NCBI GenBank assembly: GCA_963920705.1
Contig: CAWUCO010000077.1
Coordinates: 112,501 to 176,500, forward strand
DNA: 64,000 bases
Source: Odiellus spinosus
Lineage: Eukaryota; Arthropoda; Arachnida; Opiliones; Phalangiidae
Direction of reading: 5' to 3'
Part shown: in pieces, positions 41,939 through 53,460 of the stretch
Layout of the letters: every line of letters starts with the position of its first letter
Position numbering within the stretch: position 1 is the first letter of the stretch
Made by a program: the position numbers and the translations under genes
The notes under the pieces: generated by a model
The model's database searches: none
Seen by the model: the letters and a program-made list of their open reading frames with translations, nothing else
Told to the model about the DNA's origin: nothing

Positions 41939-42922
41939 CCTTTCATTAACATTTAATAACGATTTTTTTAATATTACGATTAAACTCTGTTTAATTTTCA
42001 TTAAAATTAGTATTCAAAAATATAGGAAAATATACGAGAATTAGTATTAAAATTATAAGCAAGGGCGTTTAAAAAATTCATTTCAGAGTATTTAAACTCT
42101 AAATTAACTTAAATTAATAATAAACATATCATAATGTGTATAAAAATAAACTTAATAAGCTAATATAAAAATTAAACTTAAATATTTATCTTTAATAATT
42201 AGAATTGAATTACAAACGAAAATGCTTTGTCCTAAAAATAATAAAAGATGGGGGAATGTCTGTCTGGCGCCACCTTCAAGGGGTTTCTTCGCGGGTTTCT
42301 TGGACATTTATTCCATTTTCCACTTTTAGGGGGTTCGCAAATGAAAAACCCTAAAATTGTCGCTGGTTTGGGCAAGAGGCATCTACTTTTACCTCCGTAG
42401 AGGGTACACTAGGCACATTTCCGTTTCTTTCTGTCAATGGTGGGTGGCTATCCTCTCTCATTACTCCTTCTTTCCATATCGGATGTAGTTTAAAATCTGA
42501 ACCTAAAAATAACCCTCTACTGTCGTCAGTTATTTCGTTGCCAATAAAAGAATACCTTCGACTAGTGTAGAGTAATTCAATTGAGATGGCAAGGTGCGTA
42601 GCTTTGCGTGAACAGAACGCCAAAGAGAGATAGAAAAAATTAACCAGCTCCAATTTGACAGCAAGGGAACGCCTATGATTAGTTTTCGTTGGTGGTTTAT
42701 TGTAAACTCGAGTACAGTTTGGCGCCAGAGAGTCTCGATGCAACCATTTTTTCTATTATTACGCTTAGGACAAAGGATTTTGGTTTATAATTAAATTTTT
42801 AGTGTTATCGCTAAATATTTAAGTTTAATTTTATATTAGGTTATTAAGCTTATTTTTCTGCACATTATGATATGATTATTATTAATTTTAAGTTAATCTA
42901 AAGTTAAAGTGAATTCACTTAA
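41939..42922. other. Non-coding AT-rich stretch
   Basis: No supported gene. 41876-41940 repeats part of the element at 42923-43297. A 130-codon minus-strand frame (42351-42743) has no recognisable content. Confidence 0.4.
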
Positions 42923-43297
42923 AGGGAAAGCATGAGCTAAAAATCGAAAAACTTTTGAATTTATTTTCGGAATCACCGTACCAAAAAACCTAATCGAGAA
43001 TTTTCAAAACAATTATTAGACGCGTTTTTGGTGTTTAAAGAAATTTCTTAAGTTTGGTTAAGTTTGAATATAAGTATAAAAATAGCAACGACACCCAATT
43101 TATTCGGAAGGGGTCGCTCTTGAAGGCTGAAATAATATGATTGGCCCGATTTTATACTTCACTTACACATTCAAACTTAACCAAACTTTAGAAATTATTT
43201 TAAACACGAAAAAATTTTAATTCAATTCTCGCGTACGTTTTTTGGCATGGTGATTCCGAATTCAAAAGCGGTTCCATGTTTAGCTGAGAGTTTCCCT
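42923..43297. mobile_element. 375-bp foldback MITE with AGGGAAAG ends
   Basis: TTAA precedes AGGGAAAGCATGAGCT at 42923, and the right end reads TTTCCCT followed by TTAG. The arms stay inverted for most of their length: TTAAGTTTGGTTAAGTTTGA near 43050 pairs with TCAAACTTAACCAAACTTTA near 43170. The TTAA flank and AGGG ends resemble the element at 25463-26511, so both may be Kolobok-type. Confidence 0.65.
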
Positions 43298-44169
43298 TTA
43301 GTTTTACATACACTGATTTTTCCATGAGCTCTAAATAGAATTTAAGTAGCGTTCTCGGAAATATTGTTAACAAAACGATTTAAAATATATATAGAAAAGA
43401 TTATCAGTATTTAGACCTACGTAAAAATTTCTATTTTAAAACAAATATTCCTCGCAATACTACGTTATTGCGTATAAATATGTCGCTGATTCTCACGCAT
43501 TCTGTCTGACAGGTGATAGGTCGCTTTCGGGTCATTCCATCTCAATTCATCAAATGCTCGAAATCATGATGCTCGAAAATTACGCATTTTTATGAAACTT
43601 TTTTCTGTGGACCAAATTTTGTTGTTTATTCAAAATGTATACGTAGGTGTTTCCCAAAGCATTTCACTAAAATTCGAGGTTGCCCTTTTAGCGCGTTAGT
43701 TGTTAATTTTCACCCCCTAATTAGACTTAACTCAAAAACTTCAGAGTATAGAGCCATAAGGATTTCATATTCAGACTCTAGACACCTTTTATCTGGGGTT
43801 AACTAATTTTATATTTTTAACAGCAATACCAGCCAAGATATATAACATAATGTGAGCTAGGAAAGCAAATATCGGAAAATGAGACGAAAATTTTTATAAA
43901 CTCATAACCTTTTTTTTTTATTTAAAGTCGCTAAACTTCTGGATGAAGAAAAAATTTCATGAAAATCCGTTATTTTCGAGCAGCATGGATTTCATGATTT
44001 GAGATGGAATGACCCATTTCGTAAAAGTACTTAATACACAAAGTCAGCTACCTTTCGTATGAAAATTATTGTTAATTACGATCCAGAATTAATCATACAT
44101 AGAAAAAAATCAATCTATATATTTTTTGTCATTTTATTAACAGGCAGCTTTATAAAATGTTCCGATTTT
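43298..44169. other. Non-coding stretch before the P-like transposon
   Basis: No gene seen. An inverted pair of GGGTCATTCCATCTCA near 43530 and TGAGATGGAATGACCCAT near 44002 with matching neighbours (TCAAATGCTCGAAATCATGA against GCATGGATTTCATGATTTG) suggests a small element of about 490 bp at 43529-44019. Confidence 0.5.
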
Positions 44170-44350
44170 ATAATACCATAGACAATAAACAGAAGGACTA
44201 GAAGGTGCGAATTTTCCATGCCGCGATTTTCGGGGACCAAACTTCTGATGCTGACTTCCGCTCCGCTGAATGATGATGATTGGTTTAAAATTTATTTTAT
44301 TTTCGAAGCATAGCAGCAGACAGCATACAGAGTCAACGGAATGAATTTAA

Positions 44351-46023
44351 ATGGCTTTAAACTTAACAACTACAGAGAATAATTCAAATAAATTAGGATG
44401 CTTTATTTTAAATATAAATTCGAATCGTATTTTTTCGAGCGATCGCGATGGTCTGGCCTTATTCAAGGAAACAGAAATCAAAGGTAAACATAGTAATATT
44501 ATTACGCTACTAAGCCTTTGTCCAATATTTTGATTGTTATAATTTTTTTTAAAATGTGTCTTTGTTAATTAGAAATCGTAGAAAAAACCATTCTTTTCAC
44601 ACTTGACAAAATGAGCGATGGCAGTAACGACTTTATTATAAATCGAGCTATGGTCAATGAGTTTCTGGTGGATGTAAAGGCACCACACAATGTAATGTTA
44701 AGAAAGAATGTTACCGATCACCTTTTAGAAGTAGTAACCTTTTCAAATCTTGAAAAATATCCATCTCAGGTGGATTATTGCAATGCTGCAAACAAATTAT
44801 TGTTTGCTGAAAGGAAAAATGACAAAATATCAGCACTCTTTGCATCCTCGGGCAATTTCTTGGATCTACCAATTCCTGTCAGGAAAACGGTAATCCAAAC
44901 TATTCTACAAATCTTTTTTGGTCGATTGATGGCCATGTTCCAAATTGGAATAAAAAATGTATTGGAGAAATTGGAAGAATTAAAAAACAAAAAAGTTGAT
45001 ACTGATATAGATGTAAATGAGGTTGCTGTATTTCCTGCGCAATCAAGAGTTAATAATGATGTGCTACGATACGTTGGTGGGTTTGTAGTGAGAAGTTTGA
45101 TTAGAAAAAAATGTCCCAAATCAACAGTTGATAGAATAACCAAAGAAGATAAACTAACTATGGATGAGACAGAATCTTGGATACAAAAGATATCGCGTGG
45201 TGGATTAATAAACATTTCTGATGAATTTTACGAGATGGTGCTCAAAATTAAACAACTATCTGATAAGCATTACTGTGTTAATTATGAATTGCTTAGAAAT
45301 GAAAAATTAAAAGAGAATGCTACCAAAGAAGCTCTAGCGGATGCGCAAATTTCTAAAGAATGGGCTAATCTTCACAAGGGAGATGATTCAGAGAAATGGT
45401 TAAACAAAATACTTGATACTTTTCTCAATACTAGAGGAAAATGTTTGACAAGAGACATAACAGAACTGTTTCAACACATAACAAAATCAAGTATACGAGC
45501 CAAAAAAGCATTAAGGAGAAAACTTAAGGAAAAGGAGGAACTTGAAAAAGGAGAAACCAAAGTCACAAGTTTGGGAAAGACAATAAAAACGCCTAAAAAG
45601 AAAAAACAAAGTATGTCAAAACTGACTGGAGTGAAAAGTAGCGACACCAAAATACAAGAGGTTTGGACTCAATCACCAGCTAGAAAAATCCCAAAGCGTC
45701 AAATTACACAAGCGAAGGAAAACAACTCCACTAAGTTTCAACAAGATCTGACATTTTTGGAACCACCCAAATTTGACTTCATAATTAAATCACCAGCTAA
45801 ACAAAAGTCAAAAATAGAAAATAAATCTAGTCTCATTAGAAGTAGTTGTGCAATAAAAAGCCTTAAAAATAGTACAAATTTACAACATCCCAAAGAGTCT
45901 GAGAGGAAAATATCTAAGTACAACAACATTGAAACCCCTGCAATTGAAGAGGCTAAGAAAAACAATGACTTAAGTTTTTTGGCTGACGATCCAGACGCAG
46001 ACTTGTATTTACAATTTCTGTAA
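44351..46023 (+). CDS. Second gene of the P-like transposon, 527 residues
   Basis: Exons 44351-44483 and 44573-46023 join in phase (AAAG/GTAAAC donor, TTAATTAG acceptor). The start ATGGCTTTAAAC lies 174 bp inside the element end. The middle part (DVLRYVGGFVVRSLIRKKCP, then WIQKISRGGLINISDEFYEM) resembles the C-terminal segment of P/THAP-type transposases in which a YVxGYV...RGGL pattern recurs. The C-terminal 200 residues are very basic with coiled-coil character (KKALRRKLKEKEELEKGE), then Ser/Lys-rich, ending in an acidic DDPDADLYLQFL. No catalytic motif is visible. It may bind DNA or the transposase. The gene is intact, unlike most others here. Confidence 0.65.
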
Positions 46024-46120
46024 CAGTGATATATATGATTGTGATATTATCTGACAAATAAAATGCAAAATTCTATTTAATAAGAAATATTATATTATAC
46101 AATTGAAATATTAACGGACA

Positions 46121-49100
46121 TCAACACTGTAGTTTTTCAACATTGTCAATAACCATCCCGGTAATATCTTTTACAATTTCTTTCATGGGGTCTTGAGTAC
46201 TACCTCCTACCGCATCTAAAACAATTCCTTTTAAAGTTTTAAATGTATCTTTGTTTGCACCATAATGCCATGCCGTTGGGTTAGTATTTCTGCCCCCAGC
46301 TGCCCGATGCCTTCCGAAATATTGTTCTAACGGATCCTGGTTCAAATGCTGTGTGAGTACGTACTCAGCCCCTTTACTCAACATGAATTTAACTACTCCT
46401 ACAGTTGACAGAGCTAAATATAAACAAAATATTCGTTTATTTCATAAATCAGTAGTTGAAATTATTCAAATTAGTTGAAATTACCAGTTATCTTCAGTCC
46501 TTGGATTGTTTGCTTGCTCAAGAGCATGGAATCTCTCTGGGTTTTAGTAAACTTGCCAGGCCTATTTAAAACTTGGTTTTCCCAATCATCCAAGTATTTG
46601 ATGAAGTCACACTCAAACCACTAATATAAATAAATGAGTAATGAAATCAACCCCGATAAGAAAATAGGGTGATAATTAGGGGTGTGCGAGTCCTCTTTTT
46701 TGGGTTTCGAGCCGAGTCCGAGTATTAAATTTTTTTTTTATCGAGTCTCGAGCCGAGTCCTCGATTCTTACTCGAGTCTTCGAGTATTAAAATTAGGAAA
46801 ATTTTGGCTTTCGAGTAGTAGTCGAGTCCAAAAATTTGTTATCGAGTATTTAACGAGCCTAAGGTAAATTTTTACCTAGCTTAATTTCCTAGTATTTTTA
46901 GGTTTAAATAAAATAAATAAGACTAATAACAAATAAACAAAAGGCAGGGAGAAAGATATGACTTATGGCGTCATTAGTCATTTTTCCTTCTCTATGGCTT
47001 TTACTCTCATTGTATCTTTTTGAATGGTTATATAAGTTTTAGTGCTCACATTGACAATAACAATGCCATGGAGCAATAACAATAGGAAATATAGCTTCCA
47101 GTACTCTATATGGCTCAATGGAAGTGTTAGTATTTAGTTAATTAGTTACAGAATATGTCCGAATGGACTCGATAAATACTAGATAAGCTAGATTTTGGCT
47201 TCGAGTCCTTATCGAGTCTTAAAAAATGGATTTTACGGACTCGAATTTTTTCGAGTATCTAAAAATTTTCTTATCGAGTCTCGAGCCGAGTACTCGGCTC
47301 GAGACTCGATCGAGTACTCAACCTAAACGAGTACTCGCACACCCCTAGTGATAATCATTACTTTTAAACGTTCGTCGTCTACATTGGTGTAGGGTAGATG
47401 GTTCTTATTTCGTTGGTGTATCCCTTCAACTCTGTTTTTTACATTACAAAGATCAAAGAACTTATTGAAAACTCGGATAAATTGAATGGTTTCCTTGTAA
47501 GTATTAGTCTTCTTTGATAAGAGGTGTTCGATAGCACTAGCAACAGTTTCACTTAAAATCTGAGCTGCAAGGTTTACTTTCATTTTTGAGAAACTGTTCA
47601 AATACACGTGGGAATATGTTAATTTGTTTAGGTGTTTAAATTGCCCTTGTGATCTCAGTTTTAGGTAATACAATCTTAGAATAACTTTCCATGTTATTGC
47701 TTCTCCATTTTTCCAAAGTGTACGAGTGTTTTTAGAATTAGTACCACTGTTTGCGAATCCATTGCGTACCGTTTTGATTAAATGTGGCGCATCAGATATG
47801 AAGAAAATGGGTCGTTCTTCATCCATAGCAAAAAGGTTTTGCGTCTTGTATGGGATTTCTTGCGCTTCTTTCGCTTCGTAAGATTGAGATAAATGGAAAA
47901 ACTTACGATTAGTGGAAGCTCCATCCCCTACAACAGCTATAATTCGAAAGCCACTTGTTTCAAGTCTTCGGATTGCTTCCCAAATAATGCTGTTTAATTC
48001 TGCAGCAGAAGCACCTTTGGTAGGAAAATGAGCAAACGCAATCTTTATTTTGCTGGTAACTCCCCTGATCATTAATTGTAGGATATGAGTGGCTAAAGGT
48101 GGTTTCTCGGAGTTGGTAACTTTATGTGCCAAGTCGTCTAGGAAATTGTGGTTCTCGTTTACATCTACTAATCCTGTTACAAGGCCCGTAGTCCTGTTTA
48201 ATATTAAGTCCTCCTTAATACTCATTTCATCAAGTGATAAAACAAAATACTTTTGATGTTCTGGAACTTTTTCAAGCTCACATTCTTTGGCCATTTCTTC
48301 AAACATTTCTGTTGTGAAGCCAGATTTACTGTTTATAGAGTGATTATGATTGTAAAGGGTTCTTGATGTGGGGAGTACAAGTAATTTTGATTTCCTGAGA
48401 GCTTCATAAGAAGATTTTGACATATTTTTCATATAAATACACCATTTAACAAATAGCGGATCTCAACGCATGCCATATTTTGATCTATGCATGGCTTGAA
48501 GCTGCTGTCTTAAAAATGTTGACATAAGCGAACCGGTCGGTTCATCTTTAAGTCTTGCTTTCAGTAGTAACATCATGCTTTTGACTTCATTCTTACTGCT
48601 TTCCGTTTGAACTAAGCTTTTTTTGTTCTTTTTTATGACCTTCGTGTATGATTTACCTTTCTCCCGCTTGTCAGTCATTTTCAAATTATTTCGGTGTCGA
48701 AGTTTTCGTAAACTTGAGCGGTATTTTGAGCATTGAAAACATCTTTTTTGCGGCGTTTTAATGAAACCTTCACAGTTTGTACTAAATATGCCATTCAGTT
48801 TACCACAATAATAACTTCGAAGTTGTCTTTTTTGGTGACTTTCGCTTTGGCCTTTGTAGAGAATTATGAAATCAGGGTCTTGGTTACCAGGACAACAGGT
48901 GAATTGATTTGCATTTTTCAATACCTCATAAATATCACTTTTACTTTTCAATATTAATGGTTCATTTTCTCCCATCTCAAATTTTATCGGTTTATTCTGG
49001 ATTTTAAGACTGGCGGTAACTTCTTTTCTTATGTCTTCCTCAAAGACACATTCCATAAATTCAAAATTGTTCTTGAATTTGGAAAACACTGCACTATTTT

Positions 49101-49835
49101 CAAATAATTCCATAGACCAGCCAGGTGGGGGGCTTAAAGTTTTCAAATCCATAGCAATAGTTGCTAGTTCAGTGCTTCTTGTAAACTTAATAGCTTCAGT
49201 TCCTCCCTTAATCCTTTTAGGGGTAGAGGAAAATCCACAGAAGTCTTGAATAGGTGATGAACGCTGTTCACACTCACTGAATGTGAATGATAATTCTTTG
49301 GGGCTAATATCCTTCTTCAAACTTAATCTTGGAGTATTCATCTAAATTAGTAATAACAACATTGATTTACAAAGTCTACATTGATACTTTGGAAAGGAAG
49401 TAAATTTACACATTCGTTATCGGATTTCTGCAATTTTCGCTTCCGAGTTCCCAATATGCTTGAATTATTCACGCGCAACCTAAAAACATAACACTTCCAT
49501 CTTGAAAAAAACATCTTTGTAAATAGACAAATTAAATCAAATTACGCTATACTAACTGGTAAATTTGGAGGTGAGGTATTTTGAATCGGGTCAGGATTTA
49601 ATGGTGTTGGTCCAGAAAATCCTTCAAAATGTCTGGAACAAATGTACGTTGATCTTTTCACGTCATTTTTGGAAAAATCAGTGCGACCACAAGCATTTAC
49701 CCAGCGTGAACACTTATCGCTTTGAGTGATTGGTGACGGAAATTTTATGAAAAATACTCCAGGAACAATTTTAGTTGTTTCATTGCGCCTCGATGTGCAC
49801 GATCCATACACACACCTCTTAGGCGAATAAACCAT
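46121..49835 (-). pseudogene. P/THAP9-like transposase, spliced, one nonsense codon
   Basis: Exons 49835-49557, 49341-47362, 46620-46485 and 46413-46121 join in phase, giving about 895 codons, the usual size for THAP9/P transposases. Exon 1 is a THAP finger (RCVYGSCTSRRN, FFIKFPSPITQSDKCSRWVN, YICSRHFEG). The core has VLSLDEMSIKEDL, IIAVVGDGASTNRKFFH and FFISDAPHLIKTVRNGFANS, typical of the RNase H-like and GTP-binding part. The last exon has LNQDPLEQYFGRHRAAGGRN, the P-element C-terminal hallmark. A TGA at 48465-48463 interrupts the long exon before DPLFVKWCIYMKN, where the family usually has Trp, so a single G-to-A change explains it. The 741-nt intron 3 carries a MITE. Confidence 0.85.
46677..47347. 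mobile_element. hAT-type MITE inside the transposase intron
   Basis: Ends TAGGGGTGTGCGAGT and ACTCGCACACCCCTA are inverted, with an 8-bp target duplication GTGATAAT at 46669-46676 and 47348-47355, as expected for hAT elements. The interior is full of TCGAG-type words and non-coding. The insertion lies wholly within the intron at 47361-46621, so it need not disturb the protein. Confidence 0.9.
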
Positions 49836-50332
49836 TTCCTAATATCATATAAGATGATAAATATAACTAAACAAAAATCATTAAATAATAAAGCAAAATA
49901 TTTTTAATTATTACTTTAAAGAAATAAGATTAAAATAAGCGCAATTACCAACTAATATTAAATTAGTTTATCCTTTAGTATCAGTATACAATAGTAAATG
50001 GTAACTGTAAAAATTAAACATGAAATTAATTTTACATATCAATGATAAGTTAATGATTAATGTTTTCACTTACTTATAACATTGAATCAAAACAGTTATT
50101 TTCTCTGACTTAATCTCATTTAAACTTAAAAATCATTTACCATAAGCCTCGTCATATGCCTTCTCGGCTTCTCGCGTGATAAACGAGCAGACGACATACC
50201 AGTCGTTCTCTGTGAAAACGGAAGTGAGTTTCAGAAGTTTGGAGTACGGCCCCCCCGCAAAAACGCGGCATAGATGCATGCACTGCGGACTCTACGCCTT
50301 CTAGTCCTTCTGTTTATTGTCTATGATAATAC

Positions 50333-51327
50333 CAACTATTGATATCCCTGTCAAAATCTTACAGGTTTTCCTCCTTGCTTTTTCGACTTTGAGGGGGGTG
50401 GAAATTGTTGCTTTTAGCTAGCTTCACACCTTCCCCCGTGATCCCTCCACTCCTCGACTATAAATGAAGGTTTCTTGTAGAAGAAAGAACCAAATTTTCT
50501 TCTAACGTCAACACTCGCGCCCCGAAGACCTTGGAGCGGTCTCCAAGCGACCTCCCAAAGGATGATGACATATTTTCCAGAGTCAATCTTTTCGCACAGA
50601 GGCACCTGGCTGCCGTCGGTTAATTACTTCTATCTTCATTGGAGATCGGAGTGCTCCGAAATCATTACTCCGTCTCTCAAGCTGAAGCAGCTCGGAGTGC
50701 TCCGCGAGAGAGTGAGAGGCCCGATGGAAGACGTTACTCCATCTCGGGAGTCCTCTATTTTACCAATGGAAGACAAAAATATATTCAGAGCACTCCCGGG
50801 GTTCTCGTAGTAGCCCCTTGGAAAACGCCATTAGACGGCCTTATTTCTAGGCCCGTATCTCACAATGTCAAACTCAAATCCTATTTGTCGAAAATGTCGG
50901 GTTTGCTCCTCATCGTTTCAAATAGTCGTGGTGTACTGTGCCCGTATTCTGCAAAATTGCCTTCCCCCAAATACGGCCCCACCTCTTCTCCTAAGCTCTC
51001 TGATTCGTGAGCCTTCAAGCAGTACGTAATTGACATAGGCTTCCTAATTGGTGGTGACGTTTTCTTACGGCCCTCCCGCCACCCATGGTTTGTAATGTCG
51101 AAACATGTTGTACGCATGTACCAAAAGTAGTTCGGTTCAATTTTATGGATTTTCTTGTCATTTATACCCAAAAAGCGGTTTAAATTTTACATAACCGTCG
51201 GAGGTCGGTGCAAGAATTTCGCAGAGTTTCTAGATCCGTTCAGTTCAGTTCCAGTATGACTTGACATTAGTAGTAATAGTGGGACCTCGAGTGCAGCAAA
51301 CCTGTTTAATAGATGTATGCAACGGGT
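50333..51327. other. Stretch without recognisable genes
   Basis: Small overlapping frames on both strands (50414-50605, 50562-51010, 50881-51171) show no motif or homology I recognise. A word GGAGTGCTCCG recurs near 50648 and 50693. GTTCAGTTCAGTTCCAG near 51238 resembles a word at 20590 and 18125. Confidence 0.4.
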
Positions 51328-51372
51328 TAAGGTGAAAGGTCAAAGGTTAAAGGTTAAAGGTTAAAGGTTAAA
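51328..51372. repeat. 7-bp tandem repeat (AAAGGTT)n
   Basis: About five copies of AAAGGTT/AAAGGTC in a row, followed by a degenerate 45-bp duplication containing ATGA(T/C)CTCGATAGAGAAA near 51395 and 51425. Confidence 0.75.
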
Positions 51373-51424
51373 AGATCAAGATTAAAAGTGGCCAATGATC
51401 TCGATAGAGAAATAAAAATGGTCA

Positions 51425-51856
51425 ATGACCTCGATAGAGAAACTTGTATATATGAAATCTCGCGTGGTAAATCATTCGATGATTCATCATTGGTTAGTGT
51501 GTTTCGTTGTATTAGTTGAAAGCTATCGTATCATACTAATAAAAATGTGTGTAGAAAATGGTCGCGTCTTGTTGGACCTATGTCAATGTGGTCGTTGGAA
51601 ACGTTATTTTTATCACGATTCTTTTTGTCTAAGACGTTGGAAATATTTTACTAGCGTTCTTATCACGCCCGTTACATTACCAGTTGGTCTAATTAGATCA
51701 ATTTACAATCGAGATGGTCGATACATCTACGAATCTATTTTTCACATTCTTGGCTTGATATTAATCATACCATATATATGGGAGATTTATGATGATTCTT
51801 TGGATAATCTATGCCGTCGGTGTGATGGTTACATCGTTCGAAGATCTAAAAGATAA
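51425..51856 (+). CDS. Unidentified 143-residue protein with membrane segments
   Basis: The frame starts in the tail of the repeat above; the second ATG at 51545 (MCVENGRVLL) may be the real start and gives a 103-residue product. Hydrophobic segments (FTSVLITPVTLPVGLI and FHILGLILIIPYIWEIY) could span a membrane, and paired Cys residues occur at both ends (LCQCGRW, LCRRCDGY). AATAAA follows the stop by about 20 bp. No relatives are recognised. It converges on the gene at 51926-52708. Confidence 0.45.
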   Translation: MTSIEKLVYMKSRVVNHSMIHHWLVCFVVLVESYRIILIKMCVENGRVLLDLCQCGRWKRYFYHDSFCLRRWKYFTSVLITPVTLPVGLIRSIYNRDGRYIYESIFHILGLILIIPYIWEIYDDSLDNLCRRCDGYIVRRSKR

Positions 51857-51925
51857 TAGGTGCTAATGTATGTTAAATAAAATTTGGTACAATAAAAATT
51901 GATTGAAAAAATATTTGTTTTTTAT

Positions 51926-52708
51926 TCAAGTATTATAAATTTCGCCAGATACTTTTTGATATACAGAATCATTTGAAAACACTTTTCCACTCGGATTATA
52001 AAACCAGGCTTTACGTAACGATTCCACTTGCGGGCTTAAATAGCTCCCTTCTTGTTGAGAAGCGTAGTTGCATAAATGTTTGTCTCTTAGCCATGTAAGT
52101 ATTTGATTTATCTCCATTAATTTGGTGATATTCATTAAATATCCGTGACACCCTCCGGATTTGTTTACAGTCTTGTTTTTCACAGTCCGCGTTGACGCTA
52201 GCTCATAGAGAGTCTTTATCAAGCCAGTGTTAATTACTCCTTCTACAGCGGCTTTGGAATGGCATATATACCCGAGTATATAAGAGGCTTCGTTGAAATT
52301 TTGGCATTGATGAATTTCGGATTCAGAGTATTTGTGCATAGTTCCTAAAGAACATTCGGTTTGCAATATATAGCGACCACAATCTCTACTATCGATAAAA
52401 TCGATCATTGTAAACCCGCGTGCGTATTGAATTCTTATATCCAGAGCTAGGCCGCAGTCGTTTTTTAACATTTCATTGCATACAAAAGCACGTATTATAT
52501 ATTTTATATATTCCAATTGAGCTTCCGCATTATTGTTATTTATTACTTCAACTAATGCTAAGGTCCCTAACCGCGGCACTTTAGAAGGTAAATTTTCACT
52601 GAGAAGGGATTTACATCCACGGTGGAACGAGAAATAGACAGGCATATACAAATGGTAATAATTTTGGAGAAAATCCAATTGTCCATAGTCTTCTTCGACG
52701 AGCTCCAT
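51926..52708 (-). CDS. Unidentified 260-residue protein, second cistron after zinc-ribbon gene
   Basis: The ATG at 52708 begins one base after the TAA of the zinc-ribbon gene, so both may be read from one transcript. The protein is rich in Tyr and Cys, starts acidic (MELVEEDYGQLDFLQNYYHL), and includes ALDIRIQYARGFTMIDFIDS, CQNFNEASYILGYICHSKAA and SGGCHGYLMNITKLMEINQI. I recognise no domain. The copy of the zinc-ribbon gene at 40287-40638 is not followed by a relative of this frame. The frame is intact. Confidence 0.55.
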   Translation of the reverse strand: MELVEEDYGQLDFLQNYYHLYMPVYFSFHRGCKSLLSENLPSKVPRLGTLALVEVINNNNAEAQLEYIKYIIRAFVCNEMLKNDCGLALDIRIQYARGFTMIDFIDSRDCGRYILQTECSLGTMHKYSESEIHQCQNFNEASYILGYICHSKAAVEGVINTGLIKTLYELASTRTVKNKTVNKSGGCHGYLMNITKLMEINQILTWLRDKHLCNYASQQEGSYLSPQVESLRKAWFYNPSGKVFSNDSVYQKVSGEIYNT

Positions 52709-52709
52709 T

Positions 52710-53071
52710 TTAATCTTTCGAGTACCTACAGCAGTACTCTTGGTTTTCGTCCTCGGGGAAGGCTAGACACGAACTTCTATACCGATTCGCGTGCGAGGAA
52801 TACGTGTCACAGTTGATACAAAACCACGATGAGGGGAGAACTTTAAGATTAATCGCGGGGATGGTGAGGTTAAGAATGCGCCCTCTTTGAACGTATATAG
52901 CGTGTTTATAGCTCAGGCAGTCCTTGTTAACGCAGTAGTGAATAGATCCACCGCTTATAGGTAATGAAACCTCGCACACGTCCGTGCACCAGTAACACGG
53001 TACTACTTGACGCGCACGAATCTCCGTCTCCCCGTCGCGAACTAAGCGTCGGAACTGTTGTCTCGTAAAAG
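52710..53071 (-). CDS. Zinc-ribbon protein exon, copy 2
   Basis: The exon opens after a TTTTCAG acceptor at 53072. Features: VPCYWCTDVCEV, SIHYCVNKDCLSYKHAIYVQ, SWFCINCDTY and the C-terminal EYCCRYSKD, matching 40287-40638 in order and spacing. The two pairs (CxxC and C-x4-C, then CxxC and CC) suggest zinc binding. The upstream exon is not settled: an ATG at 53126 reads through the acceptor and may be only intron. It is transcribed away from the acidic gene that starts near 53.25 kb and is followed after one base by the 260-residue frame. Function unknown. Confidence 0.6.
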
Positions 53072-53212
53072 CTGAAAACGAAATTAATGTTACACAACAC
53101 CTATAAAACAAAAATACATTGACCATCTAAATAACAGCGTGGTGTCGGAATACAGTCTATCTCCTGAGGTTTTTTTTCTAAGAGGCTGATGACCTTAAGG
53201 TGTTTTTAAAGT

Positions 53213-53229
53213 ATATATATATATATAAG
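53213..53229 (+). promoter_or_regulatory. TATA-rich promoter of the acidic gene
   Basis: TATATATATATATATAAGG lies in the region between the minus-strand zinc-ribbon gene and the plus-strand acidic gene. A candidate short first exon ends at a GTGAGT donor near 53276. Confidence 0.45.
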
Positions 53230-53460
53230 GTTGTTGTGACTAGTTATAATTCGTTAGCAGACCTCGATACGAACATGTGAGTTTTTCACTCTCTCTGATA
53301 TTCTATAATACCGCTTTAAAAACTTTTACTTTCTCTCTAGTCTTTTTAGCGAAACGACTCAATTTTTAACCACTTATACCCAGTAAGAAGGTTAAATTAT
53401 TCTTGTTATTTATAATTTTTTACATTAACCCGATGTTCTGGATTAATATTTAATTAAGAG

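Larger units (their letters stand above)
44177..50325. mobile_element. P/THAP9-like DNA transposon, 6.15 kb, with TIRs and TSD
   Basis: Perfect 29-bp terminal inverted repeats (starting CATAGACAATAAACAGAAGG) lie at 44177-44205 and 50297-50325, with further inverted similarity inside (ATGCCGCG, AAACTTCTGA, ACTTCCG). A 7-bp target duplication, ATAATAC, flanks it at 44170-44176 and 50326-50332. The element holds a THAP transposase on the minus strand and a second spliced gene on the plus strand, converging at about 46.05 kb. A hAT-type MITE sits in a transposase intron. Perfect TIRs and TSD and only one visible nonsense codon suggest recent mobility. Confidence 0.9.

Noticed and set aside
44775-45215. 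146-residue minus-strand frame
   Set aside because: Antisense shadow of the second gene of the P-like transposon.
50414-51171. Several overlapping frames on both strands
   Set aside because: No motif, start context or consistent coding signal in any of them.
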